64,000 bases of DNA from Trema orientale (taxonomy: Eukaryota; Streptophyta; Magnoliopsida; Rosales; Cannabaceae): NCBI GenBank assembly GCA_002914845.1, contig JXTC01000038.1, forward strand, positions 1,188,490-1,252,489. Direction: 5' to 3'. Below are positions 11,435 through 22,373 of the stretch, one piece after another. Position 1 is the first letter of the stretch; every line of letters begins with the position of its first letter. Both the position numbers and the translations under genes were made by a program. Below the pieces are notes generated by a model. The model saw nothing but the letters and a program-made list of their open reading frames with translations. It was not told the DNA's origin and searched no databases.

Positions 11435-12883
11435 TCATGCATATATTGGAGTAGGCCACGACGGTTGCATATTTGTGAAGACATTTACATATCTTGCAGC
11501 TCTTCTCTTCACATTCTCATCAAATTCGTCAAACGGAAATTCACCAATTTCTTCGTACTTTCCATCTCCGATCACATACAGGTAAACTTTACGATCACGC
11601 ACCACGAAAATCGCATTGTCATTGTTTGGATGGAAAGCAAGCACAAAAGCATTTTGTACACCCTTCAATTTAACATCATGCACCAAAAGCCATGGAGTTT
11701 TTGTAGAGGGTGCAATATCATCGCCATAATCCACCAATTCCCAAACTTTCAACCCGAAGCATGCCTGGTTGAGCTTGATCAACTCCAACAACCGAAGCTG
11801 CCCTCGGACCACTCCAAGTTGTACCTTGCCCTTAGAATTAGGACGCCGCCGCTTTTGGCTGAAGCCTACAGGCAAGTTAATGAAATGGCCTTTCATCTTA
11901 AATGTCTTCATACTTGCCTCTTTATGACAAAACGGATCACATGCAATAATCCCTTTGAACCTCCTAAACCCTCCTAGCCAGTATAGAACTCCGTTGCTTG
12001 TAACGACGTCATGAGTTGCCCTTGCACCATGATCACGATGGTCAACGCGTTCGTAGTATTGAGTCTGCAATGCGTGCGGCACCGAGGTATATAAATCTAA
12101 CCAATTTCCAGACTCTGAACAATAGACGGATGCAATGAAATCGTAAGTTCTTTGGTGAGTTTTACGAAATAAACACCTACGGATTAGCACTACCCTGAAC
12201 CTGGTAGATCCAAGCATTCTGTTGGGCTCGAAAACTAATGCGAAACCGGAAGATCTGTCCTGCGGCAACCGTTGCTCCTCCATAGGGCCGAGTGCTAACC
12301 ACTGCTTGGTAAAAGGATTGCAGATGTAGTAATCATCTTCCGAGACTGACACCAGCAATAAGTCCTGAAAGGAGGCCCTTATAACCACATGATGATCAGG
12401 CGAACAAGGCAAGAAATTCAGATAAGAACTAGTACTAATAGTAGTACTAGTAGTCGTCTTTGAATTATTACTAGCTTTTACGGAGAAAAGTACACTCCTA
12501 GTAGTAGTAGTACTTGTGGTAGTAATCTCAAAGGGCAAGGACCAAGGCTGGTTGCGGTGATAGCGAAATTGATTCAAGCGTAGTATGAAATGAGGGGGAG
12601 AAAGTAGAGAAAACCAGCGCTTACAGACAGTTCTACACCGGATAAGAGATCGGCGATTCGGCAGTCGGAGAAATATTTCGAGTAGTAGATCTTCACTGAG
12701 AGTGGACATCATGAAGCATTGATGATCAGTAGTATTAGTCTTGCTTTCCCTCTTCCTCTGTTGATCATGTAGTTGGCGCAAACGTTTGAAGCATTCCTTA
12801 AGTACTGCTCCTTCTTTTCGATCAATCTCCCTTTTCATCTTCCTTATTCTCCTCTTCATGCTTGATTCATCTTCACTAGCCAT
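11435..12883 (-). CDS. F-box protein (At5g07610-like), intact
   Basis: Single-exon gene of 482 codons, a predicted substrate receptor of an SCF ubiquitin ligase. The start MASEDESSMKRRIRKMKREI is followed by a Lys/Arg-rich helix. The F-box spans about residues 58-100 (LSEDLLLEIFLRLPNRRSLI, then CKRWFSLLSPPHF). A Thr/Ser-rich low-complexity spacer encoded by ACT/AGT triplets lies at about 125-160. The F-box-associated region carries YYICNPFTKQWLALG, FALVFEPNRMLGSTRF, VLYWLGGFRRFKGIIACDPF, ACFGLKVWELVDYGDD and VVRDRKVYLYVIG. The last motifs suggest a beta-propeller-like interaction domain. It is the only one of three local copies with an unbroken frame. The substrate is unknown. Confidence 0.88.
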   Translation of the reverse strand: MASEDESSMKRRIRKMKREIDRKEGAVLKECFKRLRQLHDQQRKRESKTNTTDHQCFMMSTLSEDLLLEIFLRLPNRRSLIRCRTVCKRWFSLLSPPHFILRLNQFRYHRNQPWSLPFEITTTSTTTTRSVLFSVKASNNSKTTTSTTISTSSYLNFLPCSPDHHVVIRASFQDLLLVSVSEDDYYICNPFTKQWLALGPMEEQRLPQDRSSGFALVFEPNRMLGSTRFRVVLIRRCLFRKTHQRTYDFIASVYCSESGNWLDLYTSVPHALQTQYYERVDHRDHGARATHDVVTSNGVLYWLGGFRRFKGIIACDPFCHKEASMKTFKMKGHFINLPVGFSQKRRRPNSKGKVQLGVVRGQLRLLELIKLNQACFGLKVWELVDYGDDIAPSTKTPWLLVHDVKLKGVQNAFVLAFHPNNDNAIFVVRDRKVYLYVIGDGKYEEIGEFPFDEFDENVKRRAARYVNVFTNMQPSWPTPIYA

Positions 12884-12960
12884 GCCAGATACGGCCGTGG
12901 TTTCCGCTATTTTCTACGCCTCTTGTCTATTGTATTATGTGTGTGTGTATATATAACCTA

Positions 12961-13889
12961 GTACTTCTAGGGCTCCTCCTTTAAATAAGAAATCAAAAAG
13001 TTCATGAGGAATTTTTAGAAGAAGGAAAAATTTAAACTCCCTTAAGCAGGAGCGGAAGGGGTGGCCATCCCCCGCTTAAATTTTTTCTTTTTCTTTTTTT
13101 TCAATTTTGTATGTAAATTAAATTAAAATATCTAGTTTGCCCCCGTTAATATTTTTTTAATAGTATCCTTACAATAAATGTGAATTGATTCTTTCAAAAA
13201 GAAAATGTGAATTGGTATCTTTATCAGGTCATAATTTTGGAAATCGAAATAGAAAAGTAAAGAGAGTAGAATTTGGAAAGACTTTCTCATTCTATGAGTC
13301 TCTGACTATATCTTTTTCTATTCTCTCAAAAAACTTTTCATATTCTCTATTCAAAAGTTCCCAAACTTCCATGAAAATAGGAAAATGGAGATGAAATCAA
13401 ATTAAATAAGTCCTTAAGGGCAGGTATCTTTATGTTTTTCTTAATTAAAATTATATTAGTTGTTAATTTGTAAATTTTGAAATTGGAGATTTATCGTTTT
13501 TCTAGGGTTCGATTTTTTTTTTTTTTTTTTTGAGTGGAAACTTGTTTTTACTTTTATTCAATAACCACAACATCACGAAATATTTAATGTTATGTCAATT
13601 AGTCTTCTTTTATATATAGGGCACCAATCTAGTGGGTATTCTTCTTCAACATCTTTAAATGAATCTCATTTTTCTATGATTTGAAAGACTAAAAGCCATC
13701 AAATCTTTTTTTTTTTTTTCTCTGTTCCTTTTCTTTTAAAGAAATTGGGGATTGTAAGTTGTTGTTGAAGGTTAGGGTTTAAATATCCCTTCTTCTTTTT
13801 TTTTCACTTTTTCTTTTTATTGTTTTTCCTCTTTCTCTAAAGCTTTCATGGAGATGGATCAGTTCTTCAGTTTCATTTTAGGGTTCTTA
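12961..13889. other. Spacer with a lone MITE end
   Basis: AT-rich spacer upstream of the intact F-box gene, with many long T-runs. At about 13620-13640 there is a sequence (GGGCACCAATCTAGTGGGTA) resembling one terminus of the foldback element at 8593-8879, preceded by the same TATATATA context. No matching second end was found nearby. No gene is seen. Confidence 0.45.
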
Positions 13890-14058
13890 ATTTGTTTTTT
13901 TTTTTTTCTTTTTTTCTTTTTTTTTTTTTAAAGTAGGGTTTAAATGACCTCCACTTATTATTAAAAAAAAAAAAAAAAACTCACGCAACCTGGGAGTCGA
14001 ATTTCTGATCTAGTACCAATTTTCATTCCACCCTACTCACTGAGCTAGCCCAGTGGGC
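13890..14058 (-). mobile_element. tRNA-derived SINE, copy 1
   Basis: Read on the - strand, it starts with a tRNA-like head. The A box is TAGCTCAGTGAGTAGG, and a B-box-like AAATTCGACTCCC follows about 40 bp later. GCGTGAGTT, a T-rich run and AATAAGTGGAGGTCAT come next. It is flanked by an 11-bp direct repeat with one mismatch (TAGGGTTCTTA at 13879-13889, TAGGGTCCTTA at 14059-14069), as expected for LINE-assisted insertion. Copies 2 (16329-16466) and 3 (36297-36468) share head, body and tail. Confidence 0.75.
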
Positions 14059-14549
14059 TAGGGTCCTTAGTAATTTATTATTTTTAATTTCTAGAGTATA
14101 ACATTTATTAGATCTTTAAAAGAAACAAAAAAGAAAAGAGACAAATTATTTCTTCAAAATGTGTGTGATTTGTAATTTGTTTATCCATGATTAAAAAAAT
14201 TCAATCAAATTGTCATTTGATTTTGTTTTATTGTTCTAATTACTTTCTCAACATATTTAAAAGATGTAGTAAAAAATAAAATAATTAATTATTATATGAT
14301 ATTTGGATATTTATGTTATTTTATATACGAATATTTTATGAGAAAATATTCATTAATTTATCATTGGGGAGTTATATCTTCACCCTACACAATTATTAAA
14401 GAACCCCTGTAATGAATAAAAAATAATAATTTGAACAGGTTATTGGCTAATTGAAGCTAGATTGGAAAGAAGCTCATGCTCAAATTTAGCACGCATACAT
14501 AGTTAGTAGAGAAAATATTGAGGTCTAACTCTTTTTAGTAAAATTAAAA

Positions 14550-15180
14550 TAAGTATTTTGCGAGCTTACCATGACGCCTTACCAATGGTAGTGGGTTTAT
14601 TTCATAGGAAAGTGATCCCATCACTACATTGTAGTTCCTATAATTGCGCATGGAAGTCTTTTACTAATGGCTTAATTCATTGTAGCTTTGCTAAGGCAAT
14701 TTGGAGGTATAGAAATTTTAATTGTCATTTAATAAGCTCTTTACTATGACAATGGCTGACATTATCTCTTGATATTCTCAGTTGTGGAGTTTGGAGGATT
14801 TTGAGTTATTCCTCTATTTATTATAGTACATCTGGAATGAAAGAAACAAGAGATTACATTGGTTGAAAATCAAAATACCAATTATGGTTGTGGAATAGTC
14901 TATTGAATACTTGGAGGAATATCGAAATGCAAAAAGAAGAATGAAGAATGTAAAGTGTCCACAAGTTTTACGAAAGAGGGAAACAAGATAGATAACTCCA
15001 TCCACGAGTTGTTTTAAAATGAATGTTGATGCTGGTTGGTGCCATAATTTGGAATAATAAAGGGGAAGTAATGGTGCGTTGGCAAAAAAGCTTGATGACC
15101 TTCTTTCATCAAAATAGGCTGAGGCTAAGGCAATTGGGATGTCACTCTTATGGACAAGAGATTTGGTTTAAATGGTTAAG
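14550..15180 (+). mobile_element. LINE (L1-type) remnant: zinc-binding RT tail and RNase H
   Basis: Decayed C-terminal part of a plant L1-type non-LTR retrotransposon polyprotein. LRAYHDALPMVVGLFHRKVI followed by CSSYNCAW and HCSFAKAIWRY matches the zf-RVT region. A linker (WNERNKR, SIEYLEEYRNAKRRMK) then leads to an RNase-H-like start FKMNVDAGW and KLDDLLSSK-AEAKAIGMSL. Several stop codons and frame changes interrupt it, so it cannot be functional. The reverse transcriptase core and the endonuclease are absent. The likely 3' end of the same element lies at 15840-16245. Confidence 0.7.
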
Positions 15181-15839
15181 ATATCCATAAACTACCTATA
15201 AATTTATTTATATGTCTTTATATTAATACTATTATATTATCATTAAATAATTTGTTATGTTTATATACATTGTTGAAATCTATTTAGTTTACTGCTGTTT
15301 GATAGCATTACATATTGTTGGTGTTGTAGAAATAAACTTATTTATTCTATTAATTAATTTGGGAGGAATAACTTATATTACTTACTTTGAAGTAGAATGT
15401 TTACCCATGGAATACTTATATTCAATTGAAAATGTTCACTATGACAAGAAAAATTTAATACATATGTTTGCTGCATTTTGGATTTAGTGTAAACTCCTTA
15501 ATATTATGCTCATTTATTTCCTAATCAATAATTATTTTTTACCCACATTAATAATTTTAATTTGAGTTCATTTTTTTTATTTCATAGTCTACTATTTTTT
15601 TTTGGGTAAATCTTCTTTGTGCAACTAACTAACTTTTTTACTATTCCATTATTCCAAAATCTAACTATAACCTTCTTGTTTATAAGTTTTATTGAATAAC
15701 AAGCCCAAAGAAATATCGTTTATTTTGTCTAATTTTCTACATCTACCTTATTATATATTTAAATCTTTGTTCTTTTATCACGATATCATGATATGGGAAG
15801 AATAAATTATATGTAAAATAAAATAACTAATTACGAAGA
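15181..15839. other. AT-rich stretch inside the LINE remnant
   Basis: Very AT-rich sequence between the RNase-H-like part and the 3' UTR of the LINE remnant. It may be a diverged part of the element or a separate insertion. A 76-codon frame (15257-15487) is not supported as a gene. I recognise nothing here. Confidence 0.35.
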
Positions 15840-16245
15840 CCGAAGGAAGGAGACTGGTAGATATTCTCATTCGGTAGGATACTATAACTTACATACAAAT
15901 AGCAAGTAAAGGACATATGCGGCAATCATAAGTATTTCAAGAATGATGATCATGGCGAGTTCATAAGCCTGCTAGTTATATGATAATCCTATCGGTCAGA
16001 GATGTTGACCAAAAATCTCCAATTATTAGAGTCAGGTACATTGATAGTTTGTTTATTGCTGAATGCATTTAGCATTTTTTTTTTATTTTTTTCCTTACAT
16101 CATAGTTAATTGGTTTACTTGTGGATTGGCTAGGATAACTTTAGGAGTGAAGAATTAACTTATCTATTGGAAGACTTTTCTCTTCCAATTCAATTTGTTA
16201 TTGTAAAGGTTTTTTGCATTATAATAACAGATTTGTTATTGAAAA
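15840..16245 (+). mobile_element. LINE 3' end, copy 1
   Basis: Similar over about 400 bp to 21165-21632. Shared boxes are GAAGACCGAAG, TTCGGTA, CCTATCGGTCAGAGATGTTG / CCTATAGGTCAGGGATGTTG, TTGGCTAGGATA, AACTTATCTATTGGA and TCTTCCAATTCAAT. Both copies end in TTATTG or TTACC followed by an A-rich tail, the usual form of a non-LTR element 3' terminus. It lies downstream of the RNase-H-like remnant in the correct orientation. Confidence 0.6.
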
Positions 16246-16328
16246 AAACTTTTGAATTTGAATGAGTGATAGTTTAAGAAATAATGTGAGAAAAATAGAT
16301 AAGAGTGGCAATAAAGTCCAAAAGAAAA

Positions 16329-16466
16329 TGCCTATTAGTTCAGTGGGTGAGGTAGGAATTGAGTATTAGGTTAGGAGTTCAACTATTAGGGTACGTGAAT
16401 TATTTTCTTTTCTTTATAATAAGTGTACGTCATTAATTAAGCCTCAATTTTTAAAAAAATGTAAAA
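16329..16466 (+). mobile_element. tRNA-derived SINE, copy 2, with perfect 16-bp TSD
   Basis: The head TTAGTTCAGTGGGTGAGG (A box) is followed by AGGAGTTCAACTATTAGG (weak B box), GTACGTGAATTATTTTC, AATAAGTGTACGTCATTAAT and an A-rich end. The same 16 bases, AAAGTCCAAAAGAAAA, stand directly before (16313-16328) and after (16467-16482) the element. This is strong evidence for retroposition. The insertion lies just before the dispersed segment at 16490-16640. Confidence 0.85.
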
Positions 16467-16489
16467 AAAGTCCAAAAGAAAAAAAAATA

Positions 16490-16640
16490 TGACTGATGTA
16501 TATTACATGTACCCGTTTAAAGAAACCAACTATCTAGAAATTTTAGTTAATGTATAATTAATCTAGAAAACAACCTAAGCAATATGCAACGTTTATTACA
16601 TCTTGTGTCATTCATATTGGAATTCAGTTGGGAATAACAT
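16490..16640 (+). repeat. Dispersed duplicated segment, copy B
   Basis: Partner of 9180-9385, described there. It follows directly after the target-site repeat of SINE copy 2, so the SINE landed beside or inside this older repeat. Confidence 0.55.
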
Positions 16641-17572
16641 ATATAGAGCTATCATATATTTTTAATTCTCTTTCATGCACAATAGGCAAGCCAAGCCACG
16701 TTGTTAATCAATTGTCCTTTATATTAGTATTCACATCTTTTTTAGTATGAATTAGTTTGAGTTTAAAAACTCCACCACCAAATTAAAAGCAATATGGTCT
16801 AGTTCTTTATATTTGTTGAAATTGATTCATGAGACAATACTAAATGAACGACATATTTAGTTATCTACCATGAAAAGAATCGATCGTACGAAGAAAAGTT
16901 TGATAATAAAGAAAGAGGAGCTTAATTACCGCAATTTGTTTCTTAATTAAGTAATAAAATACACAATTAAAAAATCCCTAATTAATAGTCCCATCAATAG
17001 ATGAGAAATGAAAACACTCAACCATTATCATTAGTAAATGTAGCCAAAAAATACAACAAAATAATACAAAATCAAATTCAAATGGCGTATGAGAAACTGG
17101 ATTCACGGACACACCAACAACATAAAGTTATTTATGCCTAGTTGTTTTACTCTATTGATCTGAAATCTGGCTAAATTGTATGCAAATTTCGACGAAAAAC
17201 ATAAATATGGAAAAGACAATTTTTATAGTGATTTAGTTTGAAAAAGATACACACGTCGACTGTAATTTTATTATGGGAGAGAGAATTACAGAATTCTAGA
17301 ATTTTTGTGAATCTCTTTTAAAGTGTGACTGAGAACCTCTATTTATAAGAAAAGAGTCTCAATTGTTTACAATTCTATACTATATATCTACTGACATATT
17401 TATCTTGAAAATATTACAAATGATTAAATTCGAATTAATTATCTTAATTTGAATGAATTGTCAATTCAAATGATAATTATCCTATTGAAACTGAGTTATC
17501 TATCTTCTAAAAGAATTTATTGCGTGCATTTTTTCGAGATGTCTTTACTAGTTATACATTATTAGTAATGAG
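16641..17572. other. Spacer, no gene seen
   Basis: AT-rich sequence without a credible frame or recognised repeat. It ends in GTAATGAG, the left target-site copy of the hAT-like element. Confidence 0.4.
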
Positions 17573-18196
17573 TAGAGGTGGCAAAATAAATGGGTCGGGC
17601 CGGCCCGGCCTGCCCAAAGCGGGTTTGGGAGGGAAAACGGGCCGGGTCGTCTAAGAAAGTGCGCCGGATCGGTCCGAAATTTTAAAAATTGAGCTCGACT
17701 CGACCCATAGGCATGCTCGGGCTCCTATGCGAGCCGAGCCTGGTTCAGAACGCGCTGGCCCGTACTGGACCGTTTTTGGCCCAAATTTAAAAAAAATTGA
17801 AAAATAAGATTATTATTTATATAATTAGTTAAAAATATTAGAAATTTAAAAATAAAATTTATAAAAAAATAAATAATATGATATGTCTTTTATCCTATTG
17901 ATAAAAATTTATAAATAGTTAAATAAGCTAAAAGTATATAAGTTGAAAGTTGATAAAAAAAAGTTTAAAACAAAAATATTAAAAAAATTATTTAGAATTT
18001 GATTGAAATTTGAAAGTGTGAAAAAAAAAAGTGAGAAAATGTGTATTTATAAATATTAGTAAAAGTTTTATATTTAAATTTATTTTAAGGTGCTGAGCTG
18101 GCTTAGCCTGACCCGACGAGCCTAAATATCTAGGCCCAACCCAGTCCTAGGACCGTTCTAGTGCGGGCCAGCGTCTGACCTGTTTTGCCACTTCTA
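17573..18196. mobile_element. hAT-like non-autonomous element, 624 bp
   Basis: The ends are inverted: TAGAGGTGGCAAAA on the left, and TAGAAGTGGCAAAA from the right end read on the - strand. Flanking 8-bp direct repeats differ by one base (GTAATGAG at 17565-17572, ATAATGAG at 18197-18204), the size made by hAT transposases. Both subterminal parts are strikingly GC-rich (GGGTCGGGCCGGCCCGGCC and similar) against an AT-rich centre without coding capacity. A related element with a perfect 8-bp duplication lies at 50946-51295. Confidence 0.75.
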
Positions 18197-18581
18197 ATAA
18201 TGAGCTAGGTAGTTTTCACTCGACTAAGGTTCTTCTCATAAAACTACAAACTATTAGTTTGCTAGTTGACCTCACAAGTAAATTTCTTCTTGTCACTCCT
18301 AGCGAGTAAAACTCGCGTAGGCAAGAGTAAACCTCGTGTAGCTACATGAATTAAAGCAATAAAATGGAGTGGCTTAACTAGCTACACACTATTCTTCTAC
18401 CAGCACAACTTTAAGATGAATAATTTTTGCAAACAAAAATATAAAATAAAATAAAACTAAAAACTATCAATGCTAACATTTAACAGCACTCTCTTTTTTC
18501 ATTGTTTTGTCTCAAAAATGTGAACTACTTAAATATTTCATATCTTATTAACATACAAATTATTATCAAATTAACATGTCA

Positions 18582-18917
18582 AACTTCGTCTGGCCAATCT
18601 TCTTCACCGCCATCCTAATCCTCAATTTCACTCCCTCTCTATTCAACCTTCCCCATATTTAGATTTTCCTTTTTGGGTCTCATTTTTCCCTGATTTTCAA
18701 TGTTGGGTTCCTCGTAGCCATCATTTATTCAGTGTTTTACATATGTTTGGATGTCAAGGCTGGCTCCTTGGCTGCTCTCCTTTGTATCCTTTCTTGGGTT
18801 ATTAGCAGTTTTCTCGCCCAAATTCTTGGATTTTCTCTCGCCTGGATGGGGGACATGCGGGGTGAGGCAACCAAGATTCATGATTGCAGGCATTATGAAG
18901 TAAATATACAAGATCAT
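18582..18917 (+). pseudogene. DUF962 (Mpo1-like) protein fragment, dead
   Basis: One frame reads NFVWPIFFTAILILNFTPSL, a stop (TAG at 18660-18662), then FNVGFLVAIIYSVFYICLDV, KAGSLAALLCILSWVISSFL and AQILGFSLAW. This matches the first membrane-spanning part of plant DUF962 / Mpo1-like ER proteins (family of yeast YGL010w, a fatty-acid alpha-dioxygenase). In that family FVWPNLF, FNVGFLVTLIYALFYYLMDKKSG and SLAALLC occur in this order. The N-terminal EKHFAFYGAYH-type start and the C-terminal half are missing. Because exon-sized parts are contiguous without introns, it may be a truncated retrocopy or a single captured exon. It is not functional. Confidence 0.65.
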
Positions 18918-18957
18918 TCAATTATGTTAAAACTGCATACTGAGATCGGTACATGAA

Positions 18958-21020
18958 TGACTAGATTGATGCACATATCATTGATTTGTCAGATCATTCG
19001 CACAAGTAAGTCATCTTTTTCCAAATCTTCTTTCCCAATTATCTTTATAAATATGCACAATAACACAATTTCTCTATCATTATAAAATCTATTCCTTTTT
19101 TCTTGTTCTCCTTCGCTAAAGCGTTTTTACTTGAGAATACATTGTCTAGTTTCCCAACTAATACCTCTCCTATTGGAGAAAGAAGTTTTATTTGACAAAA
19201 ATATTCTTCTTTTTAGTGTTCATTTTAAATAATATTCTAAAATTAGTAAAAATATAGTGAACATTCAATATAGGCCTATAGATATCCAATTCTGTTCTCC
19301 ATGTTTGAAAAACTTGTTTTTTTATTCTTTTTCCTTGTGTCCAATTTTTATATTAAATTTCGTACAAAAAATTCAAAAACATTTGCCCACCTATTTTTAT
19401 TTAAATCTAGTTTGCATCTTTCAAATTGAAGACAGTAATAGTCTATAATATCATTTGAGATATGATTTTGTTATCTCTTTCTTTAAACATATTAAATCTA
19501 TTACATAATCTCTTTTTCTGGGCTTGAAAATCGTTGTTTCTGATCTCTACTATTCTCCATAGAGTGATAGATGGGTTACTTTCTCACTTGGGTTTCTTTT
19601 CTTCTTTCGACCAAAATACTTGATCTTATTGATATTTAAGATGATGTTTAATTACCAATCTTGTTGAACAAAAGGGTCAGTTTTATTACATAAAATTCAT
19701 AGTTTCTAATTATCATGAAGATAATGAATGTAATGCAATATTAGTTGAAAACCAAACTATAGCAATCAAAAAAGAAAAGTTCCGCCCACCATCCAAACAT
19801 CCCAAACCCCGTAAGAATGTGTCAAATTGTTTTAGTATGAGATATTTTTATATTCACTATAGTTTAACGTATCTTGGAGATCAACATTCTCAAGCGAGCA
19901 GAATATCTGATTTAAGTTTTCTTACAATTGAAGATTTCCAGTTTTCGTGCTATTTGTTATTTTCTTCATTTTTCTGTTTCAATTTTGAATTCTCTCTTTT
20001 TCTTTTTTCTTCCTTATTTCCGCTTGATAACTTCTGTTCTTTGTGTTTTTACTAATTACACTTCTTAATATTTCTTTATTCATTGCTTTAAATAATTTCA
20101 CTTATTTTATATTCGTTATTCCTTGTTCTAATAATTTGTTGTTGTAGAAATAACTGCTTTCTCCACCCAAAGACAAAATGGTTTGTTTTTCCTTATACAA
20201 TTTCATTGTGTTATATACATATGTGTGTATATATCCATGTTTTATTTACATGGATGTTGATTTAAATTCTTTTTATGCTTAATCCCATAATTGCATGTTC
20301 AGATTGAAATCTTCTTGTGTGGTAACCGTTTCCAAGCCTACCATTTTCCATAAATACTGCCGAGAATCTTACCAATTAACTTTAAAATGCAAGTTCGTTT
20401 ATGAAAATTGGAGCATTTTTTTTCCTTTTTCTTCTTCCATTTGTGTGAATGTAATTAATAATTTGAGAAGTGCCTATTATGATTATCACATAACTATAAC
20501 CTCCAAACCAGATGTCTTTTTGTAAGAAGAAAATATGGATATTTATATTCATAGATGAGAGGACACATAAAATGTAAGCCTTTTCTTTCCTTTGCACTAT
20601 TAATTTTTTGTTTGATCTGTCTAGAAATTATGTTTAGATTTGAAAGTTTGTGTTTTTAAGTATTTGCTCCCATCCAAAATTCTCCATATTTCTTTTACTT
20701 AGTTCTCTATATTTTTTCTTAATTGTTTTCGTGTGATGTCTTTAATACCATAAATAATTGAATATGGTAGTTTTTAATTAAATTGTAGGAATTGTTTACA
20801 CATTCTGTTATCGATAATTCCTCGTCTTTGATTTTTTGTATTTTCAAGTTTTTGTTTCTTCAAATACTATGATACAATATATTTGTCTTTCTTTATCATT
20901 AGCAATAATATCAATAGAAATTACAACCCCATTAATATTTTATCTTTTTCCATGAGGAAACATTGATGACAAACGAGACCAAGCGTTGACCCATCACCTG
21001 CTTTCCTGAAATCATTAAGA
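18958..21020. other. Spacer, no gene seen
   Basis: Long AT-rich region with pyrimidine-rich tracts. Open frames here (for example 19819-20055 and 20295-20525) are short, low in complexity and unsupported. I recognise no repeat family. Confidence 0.4.
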
Positions 21021-21039
21021 ATTACAACAAATATATTCT

Positions 21040-21140
21040 CTCCCTTTTGTGGAGTTTATTGTCTTCCCTATTTGGGAGTTTATTGTCTTGCCTTGTTGGG
21101 AATTTATTGTCTCCTTTTAGTGGAGTATATTTCTCTATGT
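21040..21140. repeat. Short tandem repeat around GGAGTTTATTGTCT
   Basis: Three to four imperfect repeats of about 22-25 bp built on GAGTTTATTGTCTTSCCT-like phrases, directly before the second LINE 3' end. They may belong to the same element's 3' UTR. Confidence 0.5.
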
Positions 21141-21164
21141 TATTGTTTCCAATACAGATTATTA

Positions 21165-21632
21165 ATGAGAAGACCGAAGAGGGGAGGGGGGAGACTTGTA
21201 GATCTCCCCCTTCGGTAAAAATAGGCAAGTGTATGTATGTCACTTCTTCAAGCGATCCAACTATGATGTCTGTGAGAGCTTTGTGAAGCATGAAGGATTT
21301 GAGTATGAAGTTTTTGAGTATGAAGAATTTGTGTATGAAGAGTTTATGAAGCATGAAGGGTTTGTATATGAGTTCTCCTATAGGTCAGGGATGTTGACTA
21401 TAAATCTCTAATTTTTGGAGTCGGATGCATTGACAGTGTTAGTTATTATTGGATGTATTTTGCTTTTTTTCCTTTATTCATAGTGTCGTAGTCAACCATT
21501 TACATTTGGTTTGGCTAGGATAGTCTTAGGATTAGAGAATTAGCTTATCTATTGGAGGAATTTCGTCTTCCAATTCAATCTCTTATTGTAAAGATAACCT
21601 TATAATGACAGATTTATTACCTCAAAAAAAAA
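21165..21632 (+). mobile_element. LINE 3' end, copy 2 (5'-truncated)
   Basis: Partner of 15840-16245. It begins near GAAGACCGAAGAGG and ends in TTATTACCTC followed by an A-run. It includes a small array of GAGTATGAAG / TGTATGAAGAG repeats at 21300-21370. No protein domain is present, as expected for a severely 5'-truncated insertion. Confidence 0.6.
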
Positions 21633-21763
21633 TAAAAATTAACATGTCAAACTATCTTATTAATTAACATACAAATTATTATCAAATTCATATGTCAAAC
21701 ACTAATTGAAGTACTCCTCATACAACACACATAAAATGTCATCAAATTCTAAAACAAAACATC

Positions 21764-22130
21764 TTGGGCTCCGCTTGGTTCGCCTATTTGAATGTATGTA
21801 TTTGAATGGAAATTGTGGAATGTGTTATAATTGGAATGGGAGACATTTGAATGGAAAAAATAATGGAATGTGTTGTAATTAGAATGGGAGCATTGGAATG
21901 GACCATTCAAAAACACTTCCCCCCTTCCATTCTCATTCAAGACACAAAAAAGCCTATTCCAATGGTTAACTTTTCGGATGGACCATTTGAATGGAAAAAC
22001 TGAATTGTTGAAACAAACACACATTCTAAAAGATCATTTGAATGGAAAAACTGAATTGTTGAAACAAACACACATTCAAATGAATTTTCTATTCTAATGG
22101 AATGGAGTGGTTGAAACAAACGGGGCCTAA
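21764..22130. mobile_element. MITE with GGGCYCCGYTTG ends, 0.37 kb
   Basis: Left end TTGGGCTCCGCTTGGTTCG and right end, read on the - strand, TTAGGCCCCGTTTGTTTCAA are inverted repeats. This end type is common among Tourist/PIF- or hAT-like MITEs of plants. The interior is built of TTTGAATGGA / GGAATG phrases. It contains a near-perfect tandem copy of about 50 bp (21985-22034 and 22035-22084). The target-site duplication is not clear. It sits about 250 bp upstream of the GatA start and so lies in its promoter region. Confidence 0.6.
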
Positions 22131-22373
22131 ATTTTTTTCAAAAATGGAAAATATTAATTTTTTTTCAAGAAAAAAAAAAACCCTCGAAAGCCTGAAATAC
22201 ATTTAAAATAAAAAGAAAAAGAAAAATGATAAAAAAAATAGGACAAAGCCAAATCCCTTATCCTAGCCATTGGTCAACTAGAGTTCAAAACCCCCAAAAC
22301 TGTGTTTGAAAGCAAGCTATCTGCAGCCAAAGACAGACGAGAACAGAAGTGGTGTGTGTTGCTCTGTTTCAAA

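Larger units (their letters stand above)
10155..12960 (-). repeat. Tandem duplication unit 2 (F-box gene plus downstream flank)
   Basis: Direct-orientation partner of 3345-5960, about 6.8 kb away. The similarity covers the FtsH fossil, about 1.1 kb of non-coding flank and the F-box gene with a little upstream sequence. The MITEs and most of the sequence at 6-9 kb lie between the units and are not shared. Confidence 0.75.
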
